Below, in pieces: positions 1 through 8,923 of a stretch of 64,000 nucleotides of DNA. A program made the translations under genes and the position numbers. The notes below the pieces were generated by a model. That model was not told where the DNA came from, made no database searches, and saw only the letters and a list, made by a program, of their open reading frames with translations. The DNA comes from Acinetobacter sp. ANC 5054. Its GTDB lineage: Bacteria > Pseudomonadota > Gammaproteobacteria > Pseudomonadales > Moraxellaceae. Where the stretch lies: assembly GCF_002135295.1 (NCBI RefSeq), contig NZ_NEGG01000011.1, positions 62,001-126,000 of the forward strand. The letters run 5' to 3'. The number at the start of each line of letters is the position of its first letter. Positions within the stretch are counted from its first letter, which is position 1.

Positions 1-845
1 AAAATATCATCTTCAATAATCGTTAAACCACTTTGTTCAGCCAATTTAGCGATTTCAAATGCGGTTTGCATGGATAGCGCTGCACCCGTTGGGTTGTGAA
101 TGCCTGAATTGGTCAAATACAATTTGGGTTTTAATTGCAAAGCCAGTTTAAAAGCGTCTACATCTGGCCCATGTTTTCCATATGGCACGGCAATATAATT
201 TAGGCCATGCTCCTTAATCAAAGCTCTGAAATTGAAATAACAAGGATCGTCAATAATTACGGTATCGCCCGCTTTTAATAAATGACGAAAAATTAGATCA
301 ATAGAATGGGTTGCGGAATCGCTGATTAATATTTGTTTTAGGTTTAGTGTGACATCGTAAATTTCACGTTTCCGTGCAATATAGCGCCTTAAATCTGCAT
401 GTCCATACGGTATCGAATAATCTAGCAAGAAACAACTGTCGGACTTTGCAGCCATTTTTAAGGCTTTCCGCAAGCTTTGCTCAGGCATCCATTCTTTAGG
501 CAGCCAGCCGCAGCCGGGCTTCAGCATATCCTCATGCGCATCCAAAGATTGACGCGAAATCCATAACGGATCGACTTCACGGCTATATTTAATAGGATGC
601 TCTGCCAATAGAGCGCCTGCCGTAGAAGCTTTACAGACATAATAACCCGCGCCAATTCTAGATTCCAAAATACCTGTGCTCACAAGACGTGCATAGGCTT
701 CAACCACGGTGGAAACTGAACAGCCTAGTTGCTGAGAAAATTGACGCACCGATGGAACCCGTCCACCTTCAGCAAGTTGTTTCTGCTCAATGAGGCTTTT
801 GACTTGCTGCATGACCCATTCAATTTTTGTCATTGTCGCTTCCAT
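1..845 (-). CDS. MocR-type GntR/aminotransferase regulator (3' end outside window)
   Basis: This is the N-terminal ~280 residues of a PLP-dependent MocR/PdxR-family regulator; the coding strand runs off the left edge, so the C-terminus is missing. My translation from the sequence shows an N-terminal GntR winged helix (KSLIEQKQLAEGGRVPSVRQ, then QLGCSVSTVVEAYARL). An aminotransferase class I/II domain follows, with GYYV, ISDSATHSIDLIFRHLL, DDPCYFNF and the NPTG motif. MocR proteins bind DNA and sense a PLP- or amino-linked ligand. The start is ATG at 845 or 833; an AGGA precedes the first and a GGAAG the second. It is divergent from an EamA transporter with direct repeats between them, the usual MocR-transporter layout. 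The ligand cannot be read from the sequence. Confidence 0.88.
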   Translation of the reverse strand, partial: MEATMTKIEWVMQQVKSLIEQKQLAEGGRVPSVRQFSQQLGCSVSTVVEAYARLVSTGILESRIGAGYYVCKASTAGALLAEHPIKYSREVDPLWISRQSLDAHEDMLKPGCGWLPKEWMPEQSLRKALKMAAKSDSCFLLDYSIPYGHADLRRYIARKREIYDVTLNLKQILISDSATHSIDLIFRHLLKAGDTVIIDDPCYFNFRALIKEHGLNYIAVPYGKHGPDVDAFKLALQLKPKLYLTNSGIHNPTGAALSMQTAFEIAKLAEQSGLTIIEDDI

Positions 846-1004
846 TTTTCCTAAGACTTATAAGTTATGAACCCTAAAGTTTTTGTCATCAAAATGTTGA
901 TTGAAAAAAATACTTAGCTGACTATATATTCAAGGCATCACAATGATCTGTTAGACGCAGCGTGTTCACTTTATAAAGCTTATGAAAATACAATTTTTAA
1001 TGCA

Positions 1005-1054
1005 AATTGTATTGGACTTTTATACATAACAGTTCTTTTGAATTGTATTGGACT
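1005..1054 (+). promoter_or_regulatory. Direct-repeat operator between MocR gene and EamA gene
   Basis: The 14-mer AATTGTATTGGACT occurs exactly at 1005-1018 and again at 1041-1054, 36 bp apart. Both lie in the 281-bp divergent spacer, nearer the transporter. Tandem direct repeats in the divergent spacer are the typical binding sites of MocR regulators, so this is the likely operator. The assignment is by position and family precedent only. Confidence 0.6.
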
Positions 1055-1126
1055 GTATCTATTGTTCTTCTATTTCAAGGTTTAGATTTGTTGAATGATC
1101 TTTAGTTTCATATCGATGGAATTCAA

Positions 1127-2002
1127 ATGCAATTTAATCTTAATAAAACGCAGCAAGGTTGGCTGAATGGCTTGATTGGCGTAGTGATTTTTGCAGGATC
1201 TATGCCTGCAACCCGTGTAGCGGTACAAGGTTTTAGCCCTGAGTTTTTAACCGGTGCACGTGCTTGCATTGCCGCAGCCTTGGCTTTATTGCTCTTAATT
1301 GTTTTAAAGCAGCCCCGACCATCTGGGCAACAGATTAAATCTTTATGTATTACTTCGGCTGGCGTAGTGATTGGTTTTCCTTTATTTACCGCATTGGCAT
1401 TGCAAACTGAAACTGCGGCTCACTCACTCATTTTTGTCGCCTTATTACCTTTAGCAACTGCATTTTTTGCAGTGTTGCGTGCTAAGGAAGTACCCCATGC
1501 TGCATTTTGGCTGTATGCAAGTATTGGCAGCGCCTTGGTGATTTTCTTTATGCTGCATCAATCAGGTTTAAACGGCATTTCGCTGGGTGATCTATATATG
1601 ATCATTGCTATTTTGCTTTGCGGATTGGGCTACGCAGAAGGAGGCGTGCTTTCAAAGACTTTAGGTGGATGGCAAGTGATTTGCTGGGCGCTAATTATTG
1701 CGCTGCCATTGATGCTTCCACTTTGCTGGCTCTATTTCCCAAGCAGTTTTCAGCATGTTCCAACTTCTGCCTATATTGGTCTGGCTTATGTTTCTCTTTT
1801 CAGCATGCTCATTGGATTCTTTTTTTGGTACAAAGGTTTAGCTTTAGGCGGTATTGCTAAAATTGGGCAAATTCAATTGGTACAGCCTTTTATTGGACTG
1901 GTATTTTGCGCTGTTTTATTGAATGAGCATATTAGCTTTTTGATGATTGCCATATCTCTTGCTGTAGTGAGCTGCGTGGTGATGGCAAAAAAATATGCCT
2001 AA
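1127..2002 (+). CDS. EamA/DMT-family transporter
   Basis: The 291-residue, highly hydrophobic protein shows about ten membrane segments and the two-fold EamA repeat of the drug/metabolite transporter superfamily. The N-terminal repeat has GSMPATRVAVQGFSPEFLTG and the second repeat begins near residue 150. Members export amino acids or small metabolites from the inner membrane. It is divergent from a MocR regulator and shares a spacer with a direct-repeat operator, so it is probably the regulator's main target. The substrate may be an amine or amino acid, since MocR regulators often sense such ligands; that is inference. Length is normal for the family. Confidence 0.88.
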   Translation: MQFNLNKTQQGWLNGLIGVVIFAGSMPATRVAVQGFSPEFLTGARACIAAALALLLLIVLKQPRPSGQQIKSLCITSAGVVIGFPLFTALALQTETAAHSLIFVALLPLATAFFAVLRAKEVPHAAFWLYASIGSALVIFFMLHQSGLNGISLGDLYMIIAILLCGLGYAEGGVLSKTLGGWQVICWALIIALPLMLPLCWLYFPSSFQHVPTSAYIGLAYVSLFSMLIGFFFWYKGLALGGIAKIGQIQLVQPFIGLVFCAVLLNEHISFLMIAISLAVVSCVVMAKKYA

Positions 2003-2141
2003 GTGTCTGCAAAATGAAAATATTATTACATTTTAAATTACAGTGGCATGAATGACTCGTTCATTGTCGCTGTAGAGCAAATCATCCAAGTAAAGTCCTG
2101 CTATAGTTAAAATTAATGATAACAATAAAATAGACAAAACC

Positions 2142-2630
2142 ATGAACTTACAAGATTGGACGAATATTCGAAAAGTAGTTGCAGATGCACAACGTGCAGC
2201 GATGCATTGCTCTATTGCAACGGTAGATCAACAATTACAGCCAACCATCACACCAATTGGTACTGTATTTCTGCATGACGATCAGTTTTCTGGTTTCTTT
2301 TTTGATCGCTATTCAGAGGCATTACGAGAAAATTTAGTCCAGAATCCAAAAGCCTGTATACAAGCTATTAATAGCAGTAAGCTGTTTTGGCTTAAATCAC
2401 TTATTCAAGGGCAATTTAGGGACTATCCTGGTGTACGTTTATATGTCGAAATTGGTGATTTAAGACTAGCGAATGAAGCTGAATTGACACAGGCACAGCG
2501 CAGAATCCAAGCCTTAAAATGGACCAAAGGCAGTACTTTGATTTGGGGTGATTTCCATCAAGTACGTGATTTTAAAGTTCATGATTTTCGCTGGGTTGAG
2601 TATCCGGAGATGATGCCTAAAGCTCACTAG
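2142..2630 (+). CDS. Pyridoxamine 5'-phosphate oxidase-like flavin-binding protein
   Basis: A 162-residue soluble protein with the split-barrel fold pattern of PNPOx-like proteins. An N-terminal helix is followed by CSIATVDQQLQPTITPIGTV, where the strand order matches the FMN-binding region. The central part has FFFDRYSEALRENL and a later strand RLYVEIGDLRL. These proteins bind FMN or F420 or heme and many have no known substrate. It lacks the C-terminal dimerisation extension of true PdxH, so vitamin B6 synthesis is unlikely. It stands alone downstream of the EamA gene; co-transcription is possible but the 139-bp gap contains no visible terminator or clear promoter. Confidence 0.7.
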   Translation: MNLQDWTNIRKVVADAQRAAMHCSIATVDQQLQPTITPIGTVFLHDDQFSGFFFDRYSEALRENLVQNPKACIQAINSSKLFWLKSLIQGQFRDYPGVRLYVEIGDLRLANEAELTQAQRRIQALKWTKGSTLIWGDFHQVRDFKVHDFRWVEYPEMMPKAH

Positions 2631-2733
2631 AGCTCGAAGTTCTATTAAAGAATTAATTTTAGATAACTAAACCCTCCTTAGATTAGACAGAAAAATATGC
2701 CTAAAATTGCAATTTTCCGATATTTGTAACTTA

Positions 2734-3381
2734 CTACATCAAACCCACATCTTTAAACAATTGCGCATACGCTTCGGCCTTTTTTTCTAATGCCAGTGGA
2801 TACGCCCGCGATGACGATGGCATCCGATACAAAGTCAATTCTCGGCCAGCAAACTCAGCCTGTACACTCTGCCCAATTTGCGGCTTTTCGGTATTTTCAG
2901 ACATAGACAGCATTAAGGTATCCGTCGCTTTATCCCCCGTGGTCATTATGCTGTGACAATTCGGCATTTGCGTAAGTAGTTGTGCAATATCGGTAGGTTG
3001 ATAGATTTGAAGATGTTTATCTGAGGCATTCCCTTTGAGCCGAATCACTTGATAGGCCGTATCAAAAATACCAATCCCTTTTTCATTTAAAAAATCACGG
3101 ATCAATTGCTCTTTGAAAGTCTTCGAATCCACATTTAAAAAGTGGTTTTTATCCTGAAAAAAGCAAACACCAAAGATTTTCCACATGTCATTTTGAAAAT
3201 TTGGATAATAAAAGTCCATTTTCCAGCGTGTTTTGGGTGGCGGAAAACTGCCGAGCATCAGCAACTTGCCATTTTTAGGTAAAAATGGCGCTAAGGGATG
3301 TGTTTCAATTTGATTGCCTTGTTCAACATCAACACTTATTTTCTCAGTGCTATGAGCAGGCTTTAATTCATTTTCTTTCAT
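2734..3381 (-). CDS. Uracil-DNA glycosylase superfamily protein (Mug-like)
   Basis: A 215-residue protein with the core of the uracil-DNA glycosylase superfamily. Near residues 38-50 it has KLLMLGSFPPPKTRWKM, equivalent to the active-site loop of the Mug/TDG group, followed by DFYYPNFQNDMWKIFG, where an aromatic pyrimidine-packing residue is expected. The C-terminal MPSSSRAYP corresponds to the leucine/DNA-insertion loop. The first ~30 residues are polar and non-conserved. The family removes uracil or other damaged bases from DNA, but this branch is uncharacterised, so base specificity is unknown. It is convergent with the preceding PNPOx gene. Confidence 0.72.
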   Translation of the reverse strand: MKENELKPAHSTEKISVDVEQGNQIETHPLAPFLPKNGKLLMLGSFPPPKTRWKMDFYYPNFQNDMWKIFGVCFFQDKNHFLNVDSKTFKEQLIRDFLNEKGIGIFDTAYQVIRLKGNASDKHLQIYQPTDIAQLLTQMPNCHSIMTTGDKATDTLMLSMSENTEKPQIGQSVQAEFAGRELTLYRMPSSSRAYPLALEKKAEAYAQLFKDVGLM

Positions 3382-3435
3382 AATTTTATCTTACTTATGA
3401 TTGTATCTTGCTTGAAAATGGCCTTTTTTACATCA

Positions 3436-4146
3436 TCAATTGTGTTGACGAATCATCTCTGCGGCTGTTTGACCCCAAATTTGATAGATTTCTTTACTAG
3501 GATGAAAACCATCAGCCGCCATCTCTAAATTCAAGGCTTGATACTTTGGCATATCGTATTCAATCCATTGCATATTCGCGCGCGCCTTCACCAACTTCGC
3601 AAGTTCAGCATTCATTTGCTTGGCATATTGTCCAAACAGCCAGCTTAAGGGATTAGGTAATGCTGGAAACATTTGCATCGGTGGTACACCTGCGGCAATG
3701 ACCAATTTAGGGCTAAATTTTTGTTGAATTAGACGGTATAAATCATGCTGTTTCTTCATCCAAACCTTGGCTGGCATGAGTTTTGTGACGTCATTTACCC
3801 CAACTGAAGTTAGTACCACATCATAATGACGATTTTGTAATGTCTTAATATTTTTTATAATTTGCCCTGTACCATCGCCAGATTTCGCATGCAGTTTCCA
3901 ATCGATTGCATAATCCATTTTCAATGCATCAATCACTGCACCAAGCAATGCATCTTGCTGCGTATCAACACCGACCCCTGCAGCGGCAGAATCTCCAACA
4001 ATCAAAATTGATAAAGGCTTCCCTGTGCCAGTTTGCCCTTCACGTAAACCTTCAGGCTCAGGCAAACGCAGCGTATTCTTTTTTACGCGGCGCCCTTGAA
4101 TAACCAATGCAGGAATTAATGCAATCGTGGCAGCTTTTAGCAACAT
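3436..4146 (-). CDS. SGNH/GDSL-family hydrolase, membrane-anchored
   Basis: An N-terminal hydrophobic segment (MLLKAATIALIPALVIQ) acts as a signal or anchor. The SGNH blocks follow in order: block I GDSAAAGVGV with the nucleophile Ser, block II glycine within SGDGTG, block III GVNDVTK, and block V DGFHPS with the catalytic Asp and His. It is an esterase or lipase of the periplasm or outer leaflet; the substrate is unknown. ATG at 4146 is preferred over the TTG nine bases upstream because the signal-like segment starts cleanly there. It is divergent from the siderophore esterase. Confidence 0.83.
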   Translation of the reverse strand: MLLKAATIALIPALVIQGRRVKKNTLRLPEPEGLREGQTGTGKPLSILIVGDSAAAGVGVDTQQDALLGAVIDALKMDYAIDWKLHAKSGDGTGQIIKNIKTLQNRHYDVVLTSVGVNDVTKLMPAKVWMKKQHDLYRLIQQKFSPKLVIAAGVPPMQMFPALPNPLSWLFGQYAKQMNAELAKLVKARANMQWIEYDMPKYQALNLEMAADGFHPSKEIYQIWGQTAAEMIRQHN

Positions 4147-4265
4147 AATGAGCAAACTTAAATGTATGGAAAATTTTTAAGGAATATAGCGCACTCTGTG
4201 TGGCTGATCGAGAAGATTTAAATATAACAGTCGTTTTCACATTTAAACTGGCACTATAGATTAAT

Positions 4266-4278
4266 AATGATTATCATT
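4266..4278. promoter_or_regulatory. Fur box upstream of secreted esterase
   Basis: The perfect 6-1-6 palindrome AATGAT-T-ATCATT lies inside TAATAATGATTATCATTTC, close to the Fur 19-bp consensus. It ends 29 bp before the esterase start, so iron repression of that gene is very likely. Confidence 0.8.
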
Positions 4279-4307
4279 TCTAAAATTTACGCAATCACTT
4301 TAGAATC

Positions 4308-5717
4308 ATGTTTAGTCAAAAAATGAGTTTATCTCTATTCGTTTTAACTGCTTCTTTAAGCACAACAGCAATTTTTGCCAATGAAAAAATACAATCACAA
4401 ACGCCAAAGAATCAAAGTACAGATTTAAAAATGGCTGCACCATGCGAAGCAGTTCAGCCCGAAAGTATTCGACTGCGCCAATTACAGGCTGACATCAAAT
4501 CAAATCCAGCCCAATCGAACAATCTTATTCATCAGTTTTGGCAAGACGTTGAAAGCAAAGGTACGCCCTTAGTTGAAAAAATTGATTCGCAAAATAGCCG
4601 TATTATCTTTTTATGGCGTGGTGCGCAGCATAATGTACGCCTGATTGGCGGACCAAGTAATGACCATGAATGGCTAACGCGTATTCCGCAAACTGATGTT
4701 TGGTTTAAAGAAGCGATTGTAAATAATCAATTTATGGGCAGCTATAGTTTTGCCGTAGATGTCCCTAATTTAGAAGGCTATTTATCTAATTATTGTGCAC
4801 ATTTAAACCCTAAACTCAAAGAATCACGCACTCAGCGCCGTGCCATTTTACAGGTACAAAAATTAGATCCATACAATCCAAAGCACTATCTACCGTTGGA
4901 TGATACTTCAGGTATGCGCAATGAAAACTATGTAGCTCTAGAAAACGCACCTGCTTTTATCAATCCACAGGATTATGCAGATCGGGTAAACCCTGAAGTT
5001 AAAAGCTATCAAATGCAGAGTCAGATTTTAAATAATCAGCGCACCATTCAGATTTATCAATCTGCTCGAAAAAACTCAAAACAAGACTACATTACCGCGA
5101 TTTTCTTTGATGGCCAGCAATATGCAGACTTGCTGAATGTGCCGAAGGCATTGGATATTTTAGTTGAGCAAGGCAAACTCCCACCCATTCAAGCGGTCTT
5201 TGTTTCTCCACCTAATGACGCAGTACGCCCTAAAGAACTCACACCAAATGCTGAATTTACCTCATTTTTTGGCGAAGAATTACTGCCGTGGATAGATCAG
5301 TACGTGCCTAATAGACGCAATAAAAATAAAACGGTGCTATTGGGTTCAAGTTTAGGCGGTCTCAGTTCTGCGTATCTAGCACTGAAATATCCTAAAGAAA
5401 TCAGTCATGCTGTACCTTTATCTGGCTCATTTTGGTGGCAAGCTGAGCCTACGGATGAACCAAATAGTATGAGTAAAATCATTCGTGAACAGAAAAAACA
5501 ACCCAAGCAGCATTGGTATATATCTGCCAATAGTTATGAAAGTTCACGTAATAACAATGGTCTGAGCATTTTAGAAACTTCGCCAATTGTTGCCGCAGAC
5601 TTAAAAGCGAAAGGACATGACGTGACCTATAAAAGTTATGTAGGTGGTCACTCCTATGCGATTTGGCAAGTGACTTTACAAGATGCCTTGATACATTTTT
5701 TCTCACAAAATAACTGA
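4308..5717 (+). CDS. Secreted enterochelin-esterase-like alpha/beta hydrolase
   Basis: A 469-residue protein with an N-terminal signal peptide (LSLFVLTASLSTTAIFA followed by NEK). An N-terminal Fes-type beta domain spans about residues 60-170 (FLWRGAQHNVRLIGG, WLTRIPQTDVWFKE). The C-terminal esterase D domain has ITAIFFDGQQY, the nucleophile motif GSSLGG near residue 348, and a terminal GGHSYAIW carrying the catalytic His. Such enzymes cleave ester bonds of catecholate siderophores such as enterobactin to release iron. The signal peptide points to periplasmic action. The Fur box upstream supports iron control. The siderophore locus in this window makes amide-linked hydroxamates with no obvious ester, so the substrate may be a foreign siderophore. 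Confidence 0.85.
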   Translation: MFSQKMSLSLFVLTASLSTTAIFANEKIQSQTPKNQSTDLKMAAPCEAVQPESIRLRQLQADIKSNPAQSNNLIHQFWQDVESKGTPLVEKIDSQNSRIIFLWRGAQHNVRLIGGPSNDHEWLTRIPQTDVWFKEAIVNNQFMGSYSFAVDVPNLEGYLSNYCAHLNPKLKESRTQRRAILQVQKLDPYNPKHYLPLDDTSGMRNENYVALENAPAFINPQDYADRVNPEVKSYQMQSQILNNQRTIQIYQSARKNSKQDYITAIFFDGQQYADLLNVPKALDILVEQGKLPPIQAVFVSPPNDAVRPKELTPNAEFTSFFGEELLPWIDQYVPNRRNKNKTVLLGSSLGGLSSAYLALKYPKEISHAVPLSGSFWWQAEPTDEPNSMSKIIREQKKQPKQHWYISANSYESSRNNNGLSILETSPIVAADLKAKGHDVTYKSYVGGHSYAIWQVTLQDALIHFFSQNN

Positions 5718-5767
5718 TCTAGATGTACGACTCATCTAATTTTTTATTAGATAGTTATTTTCAAAAT

Positions 5768-5789
5768 AAAGCCCTCATCTGAGGGCTTT
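5768..5789. terminator. Bidirectional intrinsic terminator
   Basis: The hairpin AAAGCCCTC-ATCT-GAGGGCTTT has a 9-bp perfect stem and A/T flanks on both sides. It lies between the convergent ends of the esterase and desaturase genes. Confidence 0.85.
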
Positions 5790-5804
5790 ATATCATGTAA
5801 TTAT

Positions 5805-6851
5805 TTAATGCCAACGATTTTTTCTTTTAAACGTTCCAAAATCATTAAACCGAACACCTATTTCACGCATCACTTGATGTGCACTTTTGGTCGTTAAATG
5901 TCGTATATAAAATGGTTCCTTCACCACAAAATGATGAATAGCATGGGTTGTACCAAAATTAAAACAAAATAATTGCATTGGGTATAACCACCAAGGGTTC
6001 AACACTTGAGTTTGTTTAATCACATTTCGTGGATCGATATCGCCATAGTAGTGCATATTTGAACTAATAAATTGCAAGCAAAATGAACGAATAAAGTTAG
6101 GAATAATCCAGATGACCGCTAAAAAGTTAATTGTCGGTATAGCTTTTACCAAAGTCACTGACCAGTTAATTGTTTGTCCTAACATGGGAGCAATACCATT
6201 CACCACGTGATAAACCACAAAAACATACCATAGACCATAGTAAATAATACTGAGTGGAAAAAAGCCTGTTAATTGCTCACGTAGTGCAGTGTTACGTTCT
6301 TTCTCAGGTTGCATTTTCCGAAATAGCCGAATCATTTTCAACATTTGAATAGGCCGAATATATACGGACATGAGTTGATCACTGATCACCAAGAGACGGC
6401 GTAGCCCCCAAGGCATTCCATTACTGATTCCGCGTTCTTCAAGATCATACTCAGAGCCTGAATATTTATGATGATTCAAATGTAAACGTCGACGTGCCCA
6501 CGGATTAATAGTATTTGGACGTGCTAACCACACCAAAGCTAACATCAAATGATGCGCCCACGGCGTTTTTTTAAAATACATATAATGAATTAAATCATGT
6601 TCAAGTTCATGAGTCAGTGAGGCAAATATTGCAATTAACACTATACAAGCCCACGTAGGTAAAATACCTACAGCATAAGCCCAAGCAGATATAACCATTC
6701 CCAGAAGTGCAAATACCAAAATACTGGCACCTATAAAGTTTTGATGCTTTAAAATGGGAAATTGCTGGCGCAAATCTTCACCCGCCTGCGTGACGACAGC
6801 TCTAACTTTGGCAATTTTTTGCTGATCTGTCATTTCTGAAGAAATGGACAT
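5805..6851 (-). CDS. Membrane fatty acid desaturase
   Basis: A 348-residue integral membrane di-iron enzyme. The three histidine boxes are present: HELEHD at residues 81-86, HLNHH at 124-128 and HAIHH at 303-307. Hydrophobic pairs flank them near residues 40-80 and 210-260. The family introduces double bonds or hydroxyls into acyl chains in the inner membrane. The HELEH first box is a variant of the usual HxxxH. Two start codons are possible (Met1 and Met7); both keep the domain intact. It is divergent from a MarR gene, with 325 bp between, so co-regulation by that MarR protein is possible. Substrate and regiospecificity cannot be told from sequence. Confidence 0.85.
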   Translation of the reverse strand: MSISSEMTDQQKIAKVRAVVTQAGEDLRQQFPILKHQNFIGASILVFALLGMVISAWAYAVGILPTWACIVLIAIFASLTHELEHDLIHYMYFKKTPWAHHLMLALVWLARPNTINPWARRRLHLNHHKYSGSEYDLEERGISNGMPWGLRRLLVISDQLMSVYIRPIQMLKMIRLFRKMQPEKERNTALREQLTGFFPLSIIYYGLWYVFVVYHVVNGIAPMLGQTINWSVTLVKAIPTINFLAVIWIIPNFIRSFCLQFISSNMHYYGDIDPRNVIKQTQVLNPWWLYPMQLFCFNFGTTHAIHHFVVKEPFYIRHLTTKSAHQVMREIGVRFNDFGTFKRKNRWH

Positions 6852-7148
6852 AAGATAAACCTATAATTCATGAACACTTGTACATTAAAGCAAAACATAA
6901 AAAAGAAAATCCATAATTTAACTTTTATATCCCATCTGACTATTAATTCAACAAATCATTCAATTTCAAATATTTAATTGGATTAAATCTGAGTAAATAC
7001 TCAAAATTAAAACAAAAACATACACCTTACACAGTAAAAATAAATGTATTTACAGCCAAGCCCTTTCTAGATTTGAAATGGGGATTCTCCAAATTTTATG
7101 CAAATCACTAATGCAAATTGACATATCAGCTCTAGAGGCATATTTTAA

Positions 7149-7172
7149 AAATAGATGACATGCAATCTATTT
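7149..7172. promoter_or_regulatory. Inverted repeat, candidate MarR operator
   Basis: AAATAGAT-gacatgca-ATCTATTT is a perfect 8-bp inverted repeat with an 8-bp centre. It ends 4 bp before the marR-type start codon, where a ribosome binding site would be. No Shine-Dalgarno sequence is visible there. The size fits a MarR dimer site and suggests autoregulation. The remainder of the 325-bp spacer (6852-7176) is AT-rich and shows only a repeated ATGCAAAT near 7098-7120. Confidence 0.5.
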
Positions 7173-7176
7173 AATT

Positions 7177-7704
7177 ATGAGTACACATTCTGAACTGGAT
7201 CAATTGCGATTTGCGGGCTTGGCCTCTTTAGTTGCGCGGACTTGGCGCAAAACTATCGATGCACGGCTAGAAAAATATGATCTTACTGAAGCAACTTGGC
7301 TTCCTTTGGTTTATTTATCTCGTATAGACAAACCCATTCGTCAAAAAGATTTGGCGGCTATGTTGTCACTCGATAGCTCTTCTGTGGTTCGTGTCCTCAA
7401 TAATTTAGAACACGCAGGTATGATTGAGCGCATCCCTGAAGAGCATGACCGCCGTGCCAAAGCGACCAGCATCACGGCTAAAGGTCGCGAAATTGTTGAG
7501 CATTTGGAACAAATGTCACAAAGCTTGGAAGATGAAATTAAAGCCCAGTTAGATCCAGAAGAGTTTCAAATTGCGAGAAAAGTACTAAAAAGCCTCGTGC
7601 TCATTCTAGAGGATTTACCTCAAGACCAAACATTTGAGCAACAACTTGAATTCGATCATAGCCCAATCGTAAAGCCTAAAACCAATAGCAGCGAGGAAGA
7701 TTAA
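7177..7704 (+). CDS. MarR-family transcriptional regulator
   Basis: A 175-residue winged-helix regulator. The dimerisation helix is ARTWRKTIDARLEKYDLT. The DNA-binding part has IRQKDLAAMLSLDSSSVVRV and the wing ERIPEEHDRRAKATSIT with the usual DxRxK motif. The C-terminal ~25 residues are an acidic, non-conserved tail. It ends 2 bp before an MFS transporter on the same strand, the standard MarR-efflux pairing, so it probably represses its own operon. A palindrome just upstream is a likely operator. The ligand is unknown. Confidence 0.88.
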   Translation: MSTHSELDQLRFAGLASLVARTWRKTIDARLEKYDLTEATWLPLVYLSRIDKPIRQKDLAAMLSLDSSSVVRVLNNLEHAGMIERIPEEHDRRAKATSITAKGREIVEHLEQMSQSLEDEIKAQLDPEEFQIARKVLKSLVLILEDLPQDQTFEQQLEFDHSPIVKPKTNSSEED

Positions 7705-7706
7705 TT

Positions 7707-8870
7707 ATGTCTTCAAAAGGCAACATTCCACTGTGGTTTCTGGCTGTATTAACGCTCAGCGGTACACTGGCCATGCATATTTTTGTGCCAGTTTTACCCT
7801 TGGTCGGTCAAGATTTTCATGCGGATCTGCATGAGGTTCAGCTCACACTGAGTATTTATATTTTAGGTCTGGCCATTGGCCAATTATTTTATGGACCTTT
7901 GGCAGATAGTTTTGGCCGTAGACCGATTCTTATATTTGGGATGCTTTTATACTCCGCAGCCAGTATCGGCGCTTTATTTGCAACCAATATTGAAATGCTG
8001 ATTGGCATGCGTTTTATACAAGCATTAGGTGGATGTACGGGTTTGCTTCTTGGTCGTGCAATTGTCCGAGATACGTCAACGGGCGCAGACACCACCAAGC
8101 GCTTATCTTTAATGAATATGATGGTGATGTTTGGCCCAGGGCTTGCCCCCCTGTTAGGCGGTTTGTTGGCCTCCATCTCAGGCTGGCGCAGTATATTTAT
8201 TGCGCTCAGTATTTTAGGTCTGATCAATTTGGTCTTGGTATATATCTTTATTCAAGACAGCGCCCTAAAGCGTGAAACTTCTGTGAAAATAGTGGTCAGC
8301 AATTACAAGCAGCTGATCAGTTCTCCTAAGTTTTTAGGTTTAACTTTAGGCGGTGGCTTGGCGACTACCTCCATATATGCATTTTTAAGTGTGGCTTCCT
8401 ACATTGTGATACAGCAGTTTGGCGGCACTTTGCATGAAGTGGGTATTTATTTAGCGCTAATTATGGTCGGTGTTTGGATAGGCACATTTGCAACCAGTCT
8501 TTTAGCAGGTCGATTGTCTATTGATCTGATGATTACAATTGGCAGCAGCATCAGCTTTGTCTTTGCTAGTATTTTTCTATTATTTAGCTTTTTCGATATT
8601 ATTAATGTTTATACGGTGATGATCCCTATCGTTATCGTTTGTTTTTGTGTAGGCGCTGGTCTCACCTCTCCAGCGTCTTTAACCAAAGCCTTAAATGTGA
8701 ATCCTAAAATCGCAGGTTCAGCATCGGGTATTTATGGTTGCTGCCAAATGGTGATTGGTGCAATTTGTGCTTCGCTCAGCGGCATTGACGATAATCCTGC
8801 GCTTGCAGCAGCATGTGTATTATTTATCTCATGCATTGTGGCGCAGATTAGCTTTAGGGTTGCGAAATAA
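7707..8870 (+). CDS. MFS drug-efflux transporter, Bcr/CflA type
   Basis: A 387-residue transporter with 12 predicted membrane segments. The MFS signature between helices 2 and 3 is present as GPLADSFGRRPIL, and motif C-like GPGLAPLLGG lies in helix 5, typical of proton-coupled drug exporters of the DHA1 Bcr/CflA branch. It starts 2 bp after the marR-type gene and so forms an operon with it. It is likely a multidrug or toxic-compound exporter of the inner membrane; the substrate is unknown. Confidence 0.87.
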   Translation: MSSKGNIPLWFLAVLTLSGTLAMHIFVPVLPLVGQDFHADLHEVQLTLSIYILGLAIGQLFYGPLADSFGRRPILIFGMLLYSAASIGALFATNIEMLIGMRFIQALGGCTGLLLGRAIVRDTSTGADTTKRLSLMNMMVMFGPGLAPLLGGLLASISGWRSIFIALSILGLINLVLVYIFIQDSALKRETSVKIVVSNYKQLISSPKFLGLTLGGGLATTSIYAFLSVASYIVIQQFGGTLHEVGIYLALIMVGVWIGTFATSLLAGRLSIDLMITIGSSISFVFASIFLLFSFFDIINVYTVMIPIVIVCFCVGAGLTSPASLTKALNVNPKIAGSASGIYGCCQMVIGAICASLSGIDDNPALAAACVLFISCIVAQISFRVAK

Positions 8871-8923
8871 ATTAATATTAATGCAAATAAACCTAATTGC
8901 CTATTGTATAAGCAAGCACCAAA

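Noticed and set aside
3906..4240. Small frames on both strands around the SGNH hydrolase start
   Set aside because: They are shadows of the hydrolase or of its upstream region, with no family match or ribosome site.
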